From the NCBI RefSeq assembly GCF_003925875.1, contig NZ_AP019309.1, forward strand, positions 1,426,001 through 1,490,000: a DNA stretch of 64,000 nt, written 5' to 3'. A program made the position numbers and the translations under genes. The DNA comes from Intestinibaculum porci. Lineage in GTDB: Bacteria; Bacillota_I; Bacilli_A; Erysipelotrichales; Coprobacillaceae. Position 1 is the stretch's first letter. Each line of letters begins with the position of its first letter. The notes below the pieces were generated by a model that was not told the origin of the DNA, made no database searches, and worked only from the letters and a program-made list of their open reading frames with translations. Below, piece after piece: positions 17,628 through 25,295 of the stretch.

Positions 17628-18185
17628 ATGGAAGCTATTTCAATTATGATGGAAGACCATCGCAATATACGTCGTATGACGAGCGTGATGAATAGAATCA
17701 TCACTTCAATTCGCAATACTAAAGAAGTTAATGAACAGGATTTAAGAGATGTCGTTGATTTCTGTCGCGGTTATGCTGATGAACATCACCATGCAAAAGA
17801 AGAAAAGATCTTATTCCCAGAATTATTAAAAATTGATTTCGATAACTTTGATGGCATGATCAATCATGTCATGCTTGTCGAACATGATGAAGGCCGTAAA
17901 CATGCCACCGGGATTGAAACGAACCTTAATAAGTATTTAGAAACCCAGGATGAAAAATACTTAAGCGGGATTATCATTGAACTTTCTTACTATATTCAGA
18001 CATTAAACGAACATACCGAAAAAGAAGATGAATGTTTATATGTTTTTGCGGAAAATGCTTTACCAGCATCCAGCAAAGAATACGTTGATGCCTTAACGAA
18101 AGAAAAACAGCAGGCGGATATCGATGCGAAAATCGTTGAACATTATTTAACAATATTAGAAAGATTAGAGAAAACTTACGCTTAA
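17628..18185 (+). CDS. Hemerythrin-like domain protein
   Basis: The 185-residue helical protein has the metal-ligand spacing of non-haem di-iron hemerythrins: His11 in MEDHRNIRR, His53-55 with Glu58/59 in EHHHAKEE, then His residues in NHVMLVEHDEGRKH and the C-terminal LNEHTEKEDE. Such stand-alone proteins bind O2 or sense and repair iron centres damaged by oxygen or NO (family knowledge). In an anaerobe with hydrogenase and Hcp an oxygen-protective role is likely but inferred. AAAGGAG site before the ATG. Confidence 0.85.
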   Translation: MEAISIMMEDHRNIRRMTSVMNRIITSIRNTKEVNEQDLRDVVDFCRGYADEHHHAKEEKILFPELLKIDFDNFDGMINHVMLVEHDEGRKHATGIETNLNKYLETQDEKYLSGIIIELSYYIQTLNEHTEKEDECLYVFAENALPASSKEYVDALTKEKQQADIDAKIVEHYLTILERLEKTYA

Positions 18186-18186
18186 T

Positions 18187-18215
18187 TTGTACAAAAGTTA
18201 GGAATCAAGTATAAT
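18187..18215 (+). promoter_or_regulatory. Promoter of the larC-like gene
   Basis: TTGTAC (18187-18192), 17-base spacer, perfect TATAAT (18210-18215), 20 bases before the ATG. Confidence 0.7.
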
Positions 18216-18234
18216 GATTTAGAGGTGAGTGAAA

Positions 18235-19260
18235 ATGAAATCATTATATTTTGATTGTGCGATGGGTGCAACCGGAGAACTGCTTGATGCCTCATTACTA
18301 GAACTTTTTGATGATCGCACACAGATTCTTGCCACGATCAATGAAAAGATTGCGCCTTTTGCAGTGATCCAGGCCAATAATATTGTCACCGCTGGGATCA
18401 ATGGCACAACCATCGCTGTGGATGTCAATCCAGAAGAGCGGAATCACCACGTTCATTTAAGTGAGATCTATGATCTGGTGCAGTCACTTGATTTTGAAGA
18501 ACATATCTTAGAACAAACCTGTGAAGTGATCAGTCTGATCACGGATGCCCAGGCGCGTCTGAGTCAAAGTGATGCTCATGAGTTAGCTTTTAATAAAGCT
18601 GCCATCCTTTATACCATCGCCGAAAGCGTCAGTGCTTTTTATATGATCGCACAGTTAGCGCCGTCCCATATCTTTTCCTCAGCGATTGCGACTGGCTATG
18701 GCGTGCAGGGGCATTTCCCCGTACCGGCGCCCGTTACGGCCTATATTCTGACCGATGTACCGATTCAAAGCGGCCGCATTGAAGGGGAACTGACCAGCTT
18801 TACCGGCGCGGCTATTTTGAAAGCCTGCGTGGAAGACTATGGCCCAATGCCGTTAACGATTGTCAAACGCATCGGCTACGGCATTCGTGATAAAGATGGG
18901 GAGATCTATACCTGCTTACGTTCGCTCTTTGGCGAGATAGTCAATCAGGAAGATTCGATTATGATTTCTGCTCATATTGAGAATATGACCGATGATTCTA
19001 TTGGCGTAATGATGAAATCACTCTATGACCATGGCGCCAAAGCGATCTCTACGTATACGACGCAAGAGACGCAGCCTTATTTCACAATTCGTGTGGTCGG
19101 TAAAGAAAAAATCAAAGATCATTTGATTGAAGATCTCTTCTCACATTCTTTAACCAATACGGTTTATGAAAATAAAGCGTATATCCGGATTGCCCATCAC
19201 CGAGCGGATCTTTTACTCGACCATACAGCGCCTTTGCACAATCGCAAAAAAACCATTTAA
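18235..19260 (+). CDS. larC: LarC-like nickel insertion protein (DUF111)
   Basis: LarC is a CTP-dependent cyclometallase that inserts nickel into the pincer cofactor of lactate racemase (family knowledge). The 341-residue product shows the family landmarks: YFDCAMGATGELLDASL at the N-terminus (usually CxSGxxGDM), NHHVHLSEI, ATGYGVQGHFPVPAPVTAYIL and GELTSFTGAAILKA. It is shorter than the roughly 400 residues of many LarC proteins and several usual residues are altered (CAMGATGE instead of GISGDM). No larA, larB or larE is in the window. ATG 18235 is chosen from the AGAGGTG site. It lies 50 bases after the hemerythrin gene but has its own promoter. Confidence 0.75.
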   Translation: MKSLYFDCAMGATGELLDASLLELFDDRTQILATINEKIAPFAVIQANNIVTAGINGTTIAVDVNPEERNHHVHLSEIYDLVQSLDFEEHILEQTCEVISLITDAQARLSQSDAHELAFNKAAILYTIAESVSAFYMIAQLAPSHIFSSAIATGYGVQGHFPVPAPVTAYILTDVPIQSGRIEGELTSFTGAAILKACVEDYGPMPLTIVKRIGYGIRDKDGEIYTCLRSLFGEIVNQEDSIMISAHIENMTDDSIGVMMKSLYDHGAKAISTYTTQETQPYFTIRVVGKEKIKDHLIEDLFSHSLTNTVYENKAYIRIAHHRADLLLDHTAPLHNRKKTI

Positions 19261-19289
19261 TCCAGCTTAACGGCTGGATTTTTATTTTT
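19259..19289 (+). terminator. larC terminator
   Basis: aatccagc/gctggatt stem followed by TTTATTTTT. Confidence 0.8.
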
Positions 19290-19297
19290 CCCGGACT

Positions 19298-19303
19298 ATA
19301 ATA
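19298..19303 (+). promoter_or_regulatory. -10 element before the EamA gene
   Basis: Perfect TATAAT 25 bases before the ATG at 19328. The -35 region overlaps the preceding terminator tract and is poorly conserved. Confidence 0.5.
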
Positions 19304-19327
19304 GATAGGGCAAGTGAGGTAATATTA

Positions 19328-20203
19328 ATGGAAAGAAAAGGAATGTTTTACAGTATCGCTTCAGCGGTTATCTTTGGCTTTATGCCATTACTGACAAAAG
19401 TGGCTTATCAGGGCGGGGCTAATGCCGTCACGGCGGCGAGCAGTCGCTACTTGATGGGGTCACTTATTTTGTTAATCATTTTAAAAATCACGAAAACCCG
19501 TCTTAAGATTACCAAAGAAGAGGGGAAGGCGCTCTTACGATTATCAATTTTCATGGCTTTAACACCATTGCTGCTATATAGTTCTTATCAATATATTGAT
19601 TCCGGGTTATCAACAACTTTACACTTTACCTATCCGGTCTTTGTGATTTTACTTTCCTTGATTCTTTATAAAAACAAAATGCGTCATAAACAATCTTTAG
19701 CCACATTATTATGTATGAGCGGGATCCTTTGTTTGTATAATCCATCAGGACAGATCAGTCTTTTTGGAATGGCTATCGCTTTAGCTTCCGGCTTAGCTTA
19801 TGCCTTTTATATCTTATTTTTAGGACGCTCCCATTTAGATCGTTTACCAACCTTAACAACAGCCTTTTATATTACCTTATTATCAGGCCTAGAATTACTT
19901 ATCTTCGCCTTATTAACCGGCACTTTTGTCTATCGCTTAACGCCAACAGCTTACGTTGCGGAAGCGGCTTTAGGCCTTTTAATGAGCGTGATTGCCTTAA
20001 CTTTCTTTCAAAAAGGAGTTTTCTTATGCGGTGATGTCAAAGCCTCCCTCTTAAGTACTTTTGAACCTATTACCTCAACCTTTGTCGGGATGCTTTTCTT
20101 AGGGGAAAGATTAACACCGCTCGCTTATGTGGGCATGGTCTGTATCCTTATTTCCACCATTATTCTGGTATTACCAGATCGCCTGCGTGTGCGAGAGGCT
20201 TAA
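19328..20203 (+). CDS. EamA/DMT-superfamily transporter
   Basis: The 291-residue protein has ten hydrophobic segments arranged as two EamA repeats. Typical signatures are GFMPLLTKVAYQGGANAVTAASSRYLMG near the start and STFEPITSTFVGMLFLGERLTPLAYVGM near the end. Family members export amino acids or other metabolites; the substrate is not predictable. It forms a single-gene unit with a GAGGT ribosome site and a strong terminator. Confidence 0.85.
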   Translation: MERKGMFYSIASAVIFGFMPLLTKVAYQGGANAVTAASSRYLMGSLILLIILKITKTRLKITKEEGKALLRLSIFMALTPLLLYSSYQYIDSGLSTTLHFTYPVFVILLSLILYKNKMRHKQSLATLLCMSGILCLYNPSGQISLFGMAIALASGLAYAFYILFLGRSHLDRLPTLTTAFYITLLSGLELLIFALLTGTFVYRLTPTAYVAEAALGLLMSVIALTFFQKGVFLCGDVKASLLSTFEPITSTFVGMLFLGERLTPLAYVGMVCILISTIILVLPDRLRVREA

Positions 20204-20230
20204 GACTTTGTATCCGGCAAAGTCTTTTTT
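20202..20230 (+). terminator. EamA gene terminator
   Basis: aagactttg/caaagtctt perfect stem with T7. Confidence 0.9.
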
Positions 20231-20342
20231 TATACAAGAAATAAAGTTGAGAATGGTAATATAAAATATTATTATCGGAAAAATAAAATATAATATGTCG
20301 TAAAAAATAAATATCTGATTTTATTGAATTTAGCGGATGTCA

Positions 20343-20447
20343 TGCATCCTTTCACATATTCTGGTGAGAGTCTTTTGAAAAATGTCCCATTTCTGATGGT
20401 GATCTATTTTATCCTCCTGCTTGGTGGCAGTCTGATTGTCTATTAAA
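20343..20447 (+). CDS. 34-residue membrane peptide or gene remnant
   Basis: A short frame starts at ATG 20343 with a hydrophilic head (MHPFTYSGESLLKN) and one hydrophobic helix (FLMVIYFILLLGGSLIVY) ending at the stop. The frame is open about 50 bases further upstream without a better start, so it may be the tail of a decayed membrane protein. There is no good ribosome site. The rest of 20231-20480 is AT-rich with nothing else I recognise. Confidence 0.25.
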
Positions 20448-20479
20448 AAAGCTATCACAGCATAACACCTTAACCTTCT

Positions 20480-20502
20480 ACGTGGGATCTTCCCACGTTT
20501 TT
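20480..20502 (+). terminator. Terminator upstream of the GGDEF-EAL gene
   Basis: acgtggga/tcccacgt stem plus TTTTTA. Its presence suggests that something upstream, perhaps the short frame at 20343, is or was transcribed. Confidence 0.75.
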
Positions 20503-20544
20503 ACATTTTCATTAAAATATGTTATAAATGCATTTAAGAGATTG

Positions 20545-20550
20545 TATAAT
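20545..20550 (+). promoter_or_regulatory. -10 element of the GGDEF-EAL/PPK2 unit
   Basis: Perfect TATAAT placed 17 bases before ATG 20567. It excludes the in-frame ATG at 20528, which would lie upstream of the transcription start. Confidence 0.55.
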
Positions 20551-20566
20551 ATCAATAGGTGGTTTT

Positions 20567-22930
20567 ATGGGAAGTAAAATAAGTCAAAAATTACATCAGC
20601 TGAATAATCAGGAAATCATAGAGATCGTTAATAAGCGCAATCGCTATTATCTGAATTTAATTGTGAAAATAGGATTGGCTTATGCAGTATTATTACTGCT
20701 TATACAGATTATTATTATGGGGAATCATGTAGCCTGGTATTATTATGGCAATATCGTTTTATTTGTTATTTTTAATATTATTGATCATTTTATTGATCAT
20801 GATTCATCCCATGCCCTCAAATGGCTTTATCTGTTTATTACCATCGCTTTTATTTATGCTATTCTGATGGGGAGTTTTTGGGATTCTTCACATATTGCAT
20901 CAACTTTTTTCGTGTATATAGTTTTTTTACCAACCTTTATGATTGATGAACCGTCTATGCATATTGCCGGTACGCTGCTTTGGACCATTATTTTTGTGTT
21001 TTTCAGCTATTTCGCGAAAATGCCTGACCATCCACAACTCTTTAAAATGGATCTGCAAGGGGCAATTATGTTTGGCTTTACTTCATTAATGGTTAATCAG
21101 TTTATTTTAATTGACCGTTTAAAAGCCATTAAACAGGATTTAGTTGTCAAAACAGCGAGTGAGCGTGATCCGCTCACCCTGGTTGCCAATCGCCATGGCT
21201 TGAAACATTATGAGAAACAATATTTCTATGAAGATCTGATTGTTAGTTTCTTTGATATTGATGATTATAAATTGCTATGTGATTACTATGGTCATGGTTT
21301 AGGGGACCATATGCTTGTCACTTTTGTCGAAAGCATTGAAACGGAATTTCCCAAAAAAGATATTTATCGTTATGGTGATGATGAATTCATCGTCATTGTG
21401 AAAGAGAAAGATCCAGAAGTTTTTGAAAAACGCATTCAAGTGGTAAGAGATCAGCTCAAAGCATTATTATTAGCACGTAAAAGTAAAATCATGCCCTCTT
21501 TCTGCGTTGGCTATGTTTATGGGCGGGCTAACGATTCTCGCACTTTTAAGCAAATGGTGCGTCATGCGCATGTCCGTTTAACCGAAGCGAAACTTAATGG
21601 TCGCGGGGAAGTGGCTGGTTCACCGTTAGACATTTCCAGCAGCCGTGAAGAAAAGATCATTCGTGAACTGCGTAATCAGTATAATGAGTCCACTCATGAT
21701 GCCATGACGGGGGTCTATAACTTAAGCGCCTTCCGTGTTGAAGCTAATCTTTTACCTGATCATATCAAAGATCATAACAGTGTCCTGTATTTCAATATTG
21801 ATGGTCTGAAAACATATAATGAATCGTATGGCTATCATGTTGGTGATCAGCTCATTAAAAGCTTAGCTGATAGTATTGACCAACATTTTTCGAAAAAACT
21901 AATCTGCCGTTTAGGCGAAGACCACTTTGTGGCTTTAGTAGAAAATGAAGAAATAGAAAAAGGGATCAAACAGGTCCATGAGGATCTGTTACATGTCAAT
22001 CCGGAATGTCGGGTGTATATTTCGGTTGGTATTTATCCTTTCCATGCTCAGGATAATATTATTTCAGCCTGCGATCGTGCCAAGATGGCCTGTGATCTGA
22101 TTCGCAATAACTATGATCGCTATTATCAGTACTATGAAGATGCGTTATCTGATCAGTCACAGTTTAGAAACTATATCTTAACCCACATCGAACGGGCAGC
22201 GTATAATCAGGACTTACAGGTTTATTACCAAGGTGTTGTGGATACCAATACCAAGCTGCCATGCGGAGCTGAAGCGCTCATTCGCTGGCAGGATCCGCAG
22301 TATGGGATGATTTATCCTAATAAGTTTATTCCTGTTTTAGAAAAAGCCAATCTGATTCATATCGTTGACTTATTTGTCATTAAACAGGTATGCAAGGATT
22401 ATGCCCAGGCGCAAAACGAACACAAACCGTTTTATCCAGTTTCCGTAAACTTATCGCGCCAGGATTTCTTTATTCCACATTTTTATGATGATATAATCGC
22501 GCTGGTGAAAACCTATCATGTGCCTTTAAAAATGTTAAATCTGGAAGTGACGGAACGGATGATGTCTTCTCATAATAAGGTCATCTTCGATACTTTACAT
22601 AAGCTGCAGGATTACGGCTTTGAAATTTGGATGGATGATTTTGGCAGTGAATACTCTTCTTTGAACATGATGTCACAGTTCCACTTTGATGTCATTAAGT
22701 TAGATATGAACTTTATGCGTAATTTCAAAAGCGGTAATCATTCTCGGAATATTATTTCTTCGATTGTGGCCTTAACGAAAACGATGGGCGGCAAGACCTT
22801 ATCGGAAGGCGTTGAAGAAGAGGGCCAGTACGCCTTTCTCAAAAGTATCGGCTGTGATATGATTCAGGGCTATTATTTCTTTAAACCACAACCTAAAAAT
22901 GTCTTTTTTAAAGGAGGCAACACAATATGA
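20567..22930 (+). CDS. Membrane GGDEF-GGDEF-EAL protein, probable c-di-GMP phosphodiesterase
   Basis: The 787-residue protein begins with about six membrane helices (residues ~25-180). A first GGDEF-like domain follows, with the signature changed to GDDEF (270-274). A second, more degenerate one has GEDHF (450-454). The EAL domain keeps all catalytic positions I can check: EALIRW (Glu569), NLSRQD, EVTER, DDFGSEYSS, VIKLD, SEGVEEEGQ and QGYYFFKP. The enzyme should therefore hydrolyse c-di-GMP, with the GGDEF modules acting as regulatory or GTP-sensing parts. ATG 20567 has a TAGGTGG site. Its stop overlaps the PPK2 start by four bases (ATGA), so the two proteins are translationally coupled. Confidence 0.88.
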   Translation: MGSKISQKLHQLNNQEIIEIVNKRNRYYLNLIVKIGLAYAVLLLLIQIIIMGNHVAWYYYGNIVLFVIFNIIDHFIDHDSSHALKWLYLFITIAFIYAILMGSFWDSSHIASTFFVYIVFLPTFMIDEPSMHIAGTLLWTIIFVFFSYFAKMPDHPQLFKMDLQGAIMFGFTSLMVNQFILIDRLKAIKQDLVVKTASERDPLTLVANRHGLKHYEKQYFYEDLIVSFFDIDDYKLLCDYYGHGLGDHMLVTFVESIETEFPKKDIYRYGDDEFIVIVKEKDPEVFEKRIQVVRDQLKALLLARKSKIMPSFCVGYVYGRANDSRTFKQMVRHAHVRLTEAKLNGRGEVAGSPLDISSSREEKIIRELRNQYNESTHDAMTGVYNLSAFRVEANLLPDHIKDHNSVLYFNIDGLKTYNESYGYHVGDQLIKSLADSIDQHFSKKLICRLGEDHFVALVENEEIEKGIKQVHEDLLHVNPECRVYISVGIYPFHAQDNIISACDRAKMACDLIRNNYDRYYQYYEDALSDQSQFRNYILTHIERAAYNQDLQVYYQGVVDTNTKLPCGAEALIRWQDPQYGMIYPNKFIPVLEKANLIHIVDLFVIKQVCKDYAQAQNEHKPFYPVSVNLSRQDFFIPHFYDDIIALVKTYHVPLKMLNLEVTERMMSSHNKVIFDTLHKLQDYGFEIWMDDFGSEYSSLNMMSQFHFDVIKLDMNFMRNFKSGNHSRNIISSIVALTKTMGGKTLSEGVEEEGQYAFLKSIGCDMIQGYYFFKPQPKNVFFKGGNTI

Positions 22931-23844
22931 AAGTGAAAGAACTCTTGCGAAGTGAAGAAGTCGTCAAGATTGAATGTAATTATCGGCCTTATAAGTTTTA
23001 TGGTATCTTACAGGCGCATTTTGATGAACTGCCAACTGATGCTCGTAAAGAACATTTAGACAAAGAGATCGTGATTGCACGTTCTCCTGATAAACTTAAA
23101 GAAATGGCGAAACTGCAGGAAAAACTCTACGCTGATGGGCGGGAGGGACTGATTATTATTTTTCAGTCAATCGATGCTGGCGGAAAAGATTCCACGATCA
23201 AACATGTGATTGGCGGAATGAATCCTGCGGGGGTTTATGTTTATAGCTTTAAACAGCCAAGTTTAGAAGAGTTATCGCATGATTATTTATGGCGTTTTCA
23301 TAAAGTGTTACCAAAACGCGGGGAGATTGCGATCTTCAATCGCTCTTATTATGAAGATGTCTTAACGGTGCAGCTGCATCACTTAGAAAAAGGCTATCGT
23401 CTGCCGAAACGCATCAGCGAACTCAATGAAGAAGACTTCTTTACCAAACGTTATCAGCAGATCAATAGTTATGAGAAATATCTTTACCAAAACGGTTATC
23501 GCGTCATTAAAATCTTCCTTCATGTCTCCAAAGAGGAACAGAAGAAACGCTTTATGGATCGTCTCACTCATGAAGAGAAACACTGGAAGTTCTCTCCTGA
23601 TGATCTCAAAGAACGGGCGCATTTTGAGGAATACATGGCCTTATGTGAAGAGGTGATCAATCAGACCGCTACCAAGCATGCACCATGGTATGTCATTCCC
23701 GCTGATGATAAGTGGTATACCCGCTATTTAGTGAGTGAAATTATCGTTGATACCTTAAAAGCCTGTCATCCCCGTTTCCCGGAAGCCAGTGATGAGATCA
23801 CGGTACATTTAGATGAATACAAACGTGAATTAAACGAAGAATAG
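22927..23844 (+). CDS. Polyphosphate kinase 2 family protein
   Basis: The 305-residue P-loop kinase transfers phosphate between polyphosphate and nucleotides (family knowledge). Visible motifs are Walker A AGGKDSTIKHV, the following GMNPAGVYVYSFKQPS, Walker B NRSYYEDVL, and the lid-helix region KKRFMDRLTHEEKHWKFSPDDL, all characteristic of PPK2. One-domain length fits class I or III; nucleotide preference (ADP, GDP or AMP) is not clear. The start codon lies inside the end of the c-di-GMP phosphodiesterase gene, with AAAGGAGG just upstream. A terminator follows. Coupling to c-di-GMP turnover may link pppGpp/GTP or polyphosphate supply with signalling; this is speculative. Confidence 0.87.
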   Translation: MKVKELLRSEEVVKIECNYRPYKFYGILQAHFDELPTDARKEHLDKEIVIARSPDKLKEMAKLQEKLYADGREGLIIIFQSIDAGGKDSTIKHVIGGMNPAGVYVYSFKQPSLEELSHDYLWRFHKVLPKRGEIAIFNRSYYEDVLTVQLHHLEKGYRLPKRISELNEEDFFTKRYQQINSYEKYLYQNGYRVIKIFLHVSKEEQKKRFMDRLTHEEKHWKFSPDDLKERAHFEEYMALCEEVINQTATKHAPWYVIPADDKWYTRYLVSEIIVDTLKACHPRFPEASDEITVHLDEYKRELNEE

Positions 23845-23868
23845 GTCCATCATTGCATGGACTTTTTA
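23845..23868 (+). terminator. PPK2 terminator
   Basis: gtccat/atggac stem with TTTTT. Confidence 0.75.
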
Positions 23869-23908
23869 AGTGAGGTTGTAAACTTGAATAATTGTATACA
23901 AAATACCT

Positions 23909-23936
23909 AGACTTTCATTTTCTAAAAGTATATAAT
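23909..23936 (+). promoter_or_regulatory. Promoter of icd
   Basis: TAGACT (23909-23914), a 16-base spacer and perfect TATAAT (23931-23936), 27 bases before ATG 23963. The in-frame ATG at 23939 lies too close to serve as start. Confidence 0.55.
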
Positions 23937-23962
23937 AAATGCATCTGAAGAGGAGTGAGATT

Positions 23963-25177
23963 ATGGCAAAGATTCAAATGACTACACCAATCGTCGAAAT
24001 GGACGGCGATGAAATGACAAGAGTATTATGGAAGATGATTAAAGATGAACTCATCTTACCATTTGTGGATTTAAAATCCGAATATTATGATTTAGGCTTA
24101 CCGCATCGTGATGAAATCAATGATCAGGTTACTATTGATGCTGCGATGGCTAATAAGAAATATGGCGTATCAGTAAAATGTGCAACGATTACGCCTAATG
24201 CTCAGCGTGTTGAAGAATATCACTTAAAGCAGATGTGGAAGTCTCCTAATGGGACCATCCGTGCCATCTTAGATGGAACGGTCTTCAGAGCCCCAATTAT
24301 GATTGATCCTATTTCTCCGGTTGTGAAAAACTGGAAAGCACCGATTACCATTGCCCGTCATGCTTATGGCGATGTTTATAAATCAACGGAAATTAAAGTA
24401 CCAGGTCCGGGCAAAGCCACTTTAAAATTCGTTGGTGAAGATGGACAGGAAATCGAAAATGAAATCTTTACCTTTGAAGGACCAGGGGTCTTACAGGGAC
24501 AATACAACAAAGATGATTCGATTGCATCCTTTGCCCGCAGCTGTTTTAATTATGCTTTAGATAAAAAGCAGGATTTATGGTTTGGCGCGAAGGATACTAT
24601 TTCTAAAACTTATGATCATCGTTTCAAAGATATCTTTGCCCAGATCTACGAAAAGGAATATAAAGACAAATTCGAAGCAGCGGGGATCACGTATTTCTAT
24701 TCCTTAATTGATGATATCGTTGCTCGTGTTATTCGTAGTGAAGGGGGCTTTATTTGGGCCTGCAAGAACTATGATGGCGATGTCATGAGCGATATGGTCT
24801 CAACGGCTTTTGGCTCATTAGCGATGATGACATCGGTTTTAGTATCACCAGAAGGTAACTATGAATATGAAGCCGCGCATGGCACAGTAACCCGTCATTA
24901 CTATCGTTATCTGAAAGGTGAAAAGACTTCGACCAACCCGATGGCTACGATCTTTGCCTGGGCGGGCGCTTTAAGCAAACGTGGGGAAAAAGATGGATTA
25001 CCTGATTTAGTAGACTTTGGCAAGAAACTTGAACAGGCATCATTAGATACCTTAAATAGCGGTATTATGACTAAAGACTTAGTCCGCTTAGCGACCGGCG
25101 TAGAAGTCAAAGAAGTGGATTCGGAAGGCTTTATCAAAGCGATTCGTGAACACTTAGAAGCATTACTTGCAAAATAA
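23963..25177 (+). CDS. icd: NADP-dependent isocitrate dehydrogenase, eukaryotic-type
   Basis: The 404-residue enzyme oxidatively decarboxylates isocitrate to 2-oxoglutarate. The opening VEMDGDEMTRVLWKMIKDELI, KCATITPNAQRVEEYHLKQMWKSPNGTIRAILDGTVFRAPI, and YEAAHGTVTRHYYRYLKGEKTSTNPMATIFAW are hallmarks of the homodimeric, eukaryotic-like (type II) NADP-IDH subfamily, not of the E. coli-type enzyme. AGGAGTGAG precedes ATG 23963. No aconitase or citrate synthase adjoins it, so it probably supplies glutamate precursor through an incomplete TCA branch located elsewhere. The mobile element is inserted immediately after its stop codon. Confidence 0.92.
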   Translation: MAKIQMTTPIVEMDGDEMTRVLWKMIKDELILPFVDLKSEYYDLGLPHRDEINDQVTIDAAMANKKYGVSVKCATITPNAQRVEEYHLKQMWKSPNGTIRAILDGTVFRAPIMIDPISPVVKNWKAPITIARHAYGDVYKSTEIKVPGPGKATLKFVGEDGQEIENEIFTFEGPGVLQGQYNKDDSIASFARSCFNYALDKKQDLWFGAKDTISKTYDHRFKDIFAQIYEKEYKDKFEAAGITYFYSLIDDIVARVIRSEGGFIWACKNYDGDVMSDMVSTAFGSLAMMTSVLVSPEGNYEYEAAHGTVTRHYYRYLKGEKTSTNPMATIFAWAGALSKRGEKDGLPDLVDFGKKLEQASLDTLNSGIMTKDLVRLATGVEVKEVDSEGFIKAIREHLEALLAK

Positions 25178-25183
25178 ATACAT

Positions 25184-25220
25184 AGTAAAAAGGACAAGAC
25201 GCGCTGTAAAATGGTACCAT
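25184..25220 (+). repeat. Left inverted repeat of the mobile element
   Basis: AGTAAAAAGGACAAGA followed by a variable 5-7 bases and TGTAAAATGGTACCAT. It matches the reverse complement of the right end over most positions. Confidence 0.7.
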
Positions 25221-25274
25221 AGAAAGGAACATTACATTGACAGTAATGTCACCTAACCTATGGTGCCATTTTTT
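25208..25274 (+). terminator. Nested hairpin terminator at left end of the element
   Basis: A 15-bp outer stem (25208-25222 with 25258-25272, one wobble) encloses a perfect 7-bp inner stem (acattac/gtaatgt, 25229-25235 with 25243-25249). It is followed by T6. It should stop transcription entering from icd and also serves as the only terminator after icd. Confidence 0.7.
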
Positions 25275-25295
25275 GTAATGAAGGTAATAATTGTT

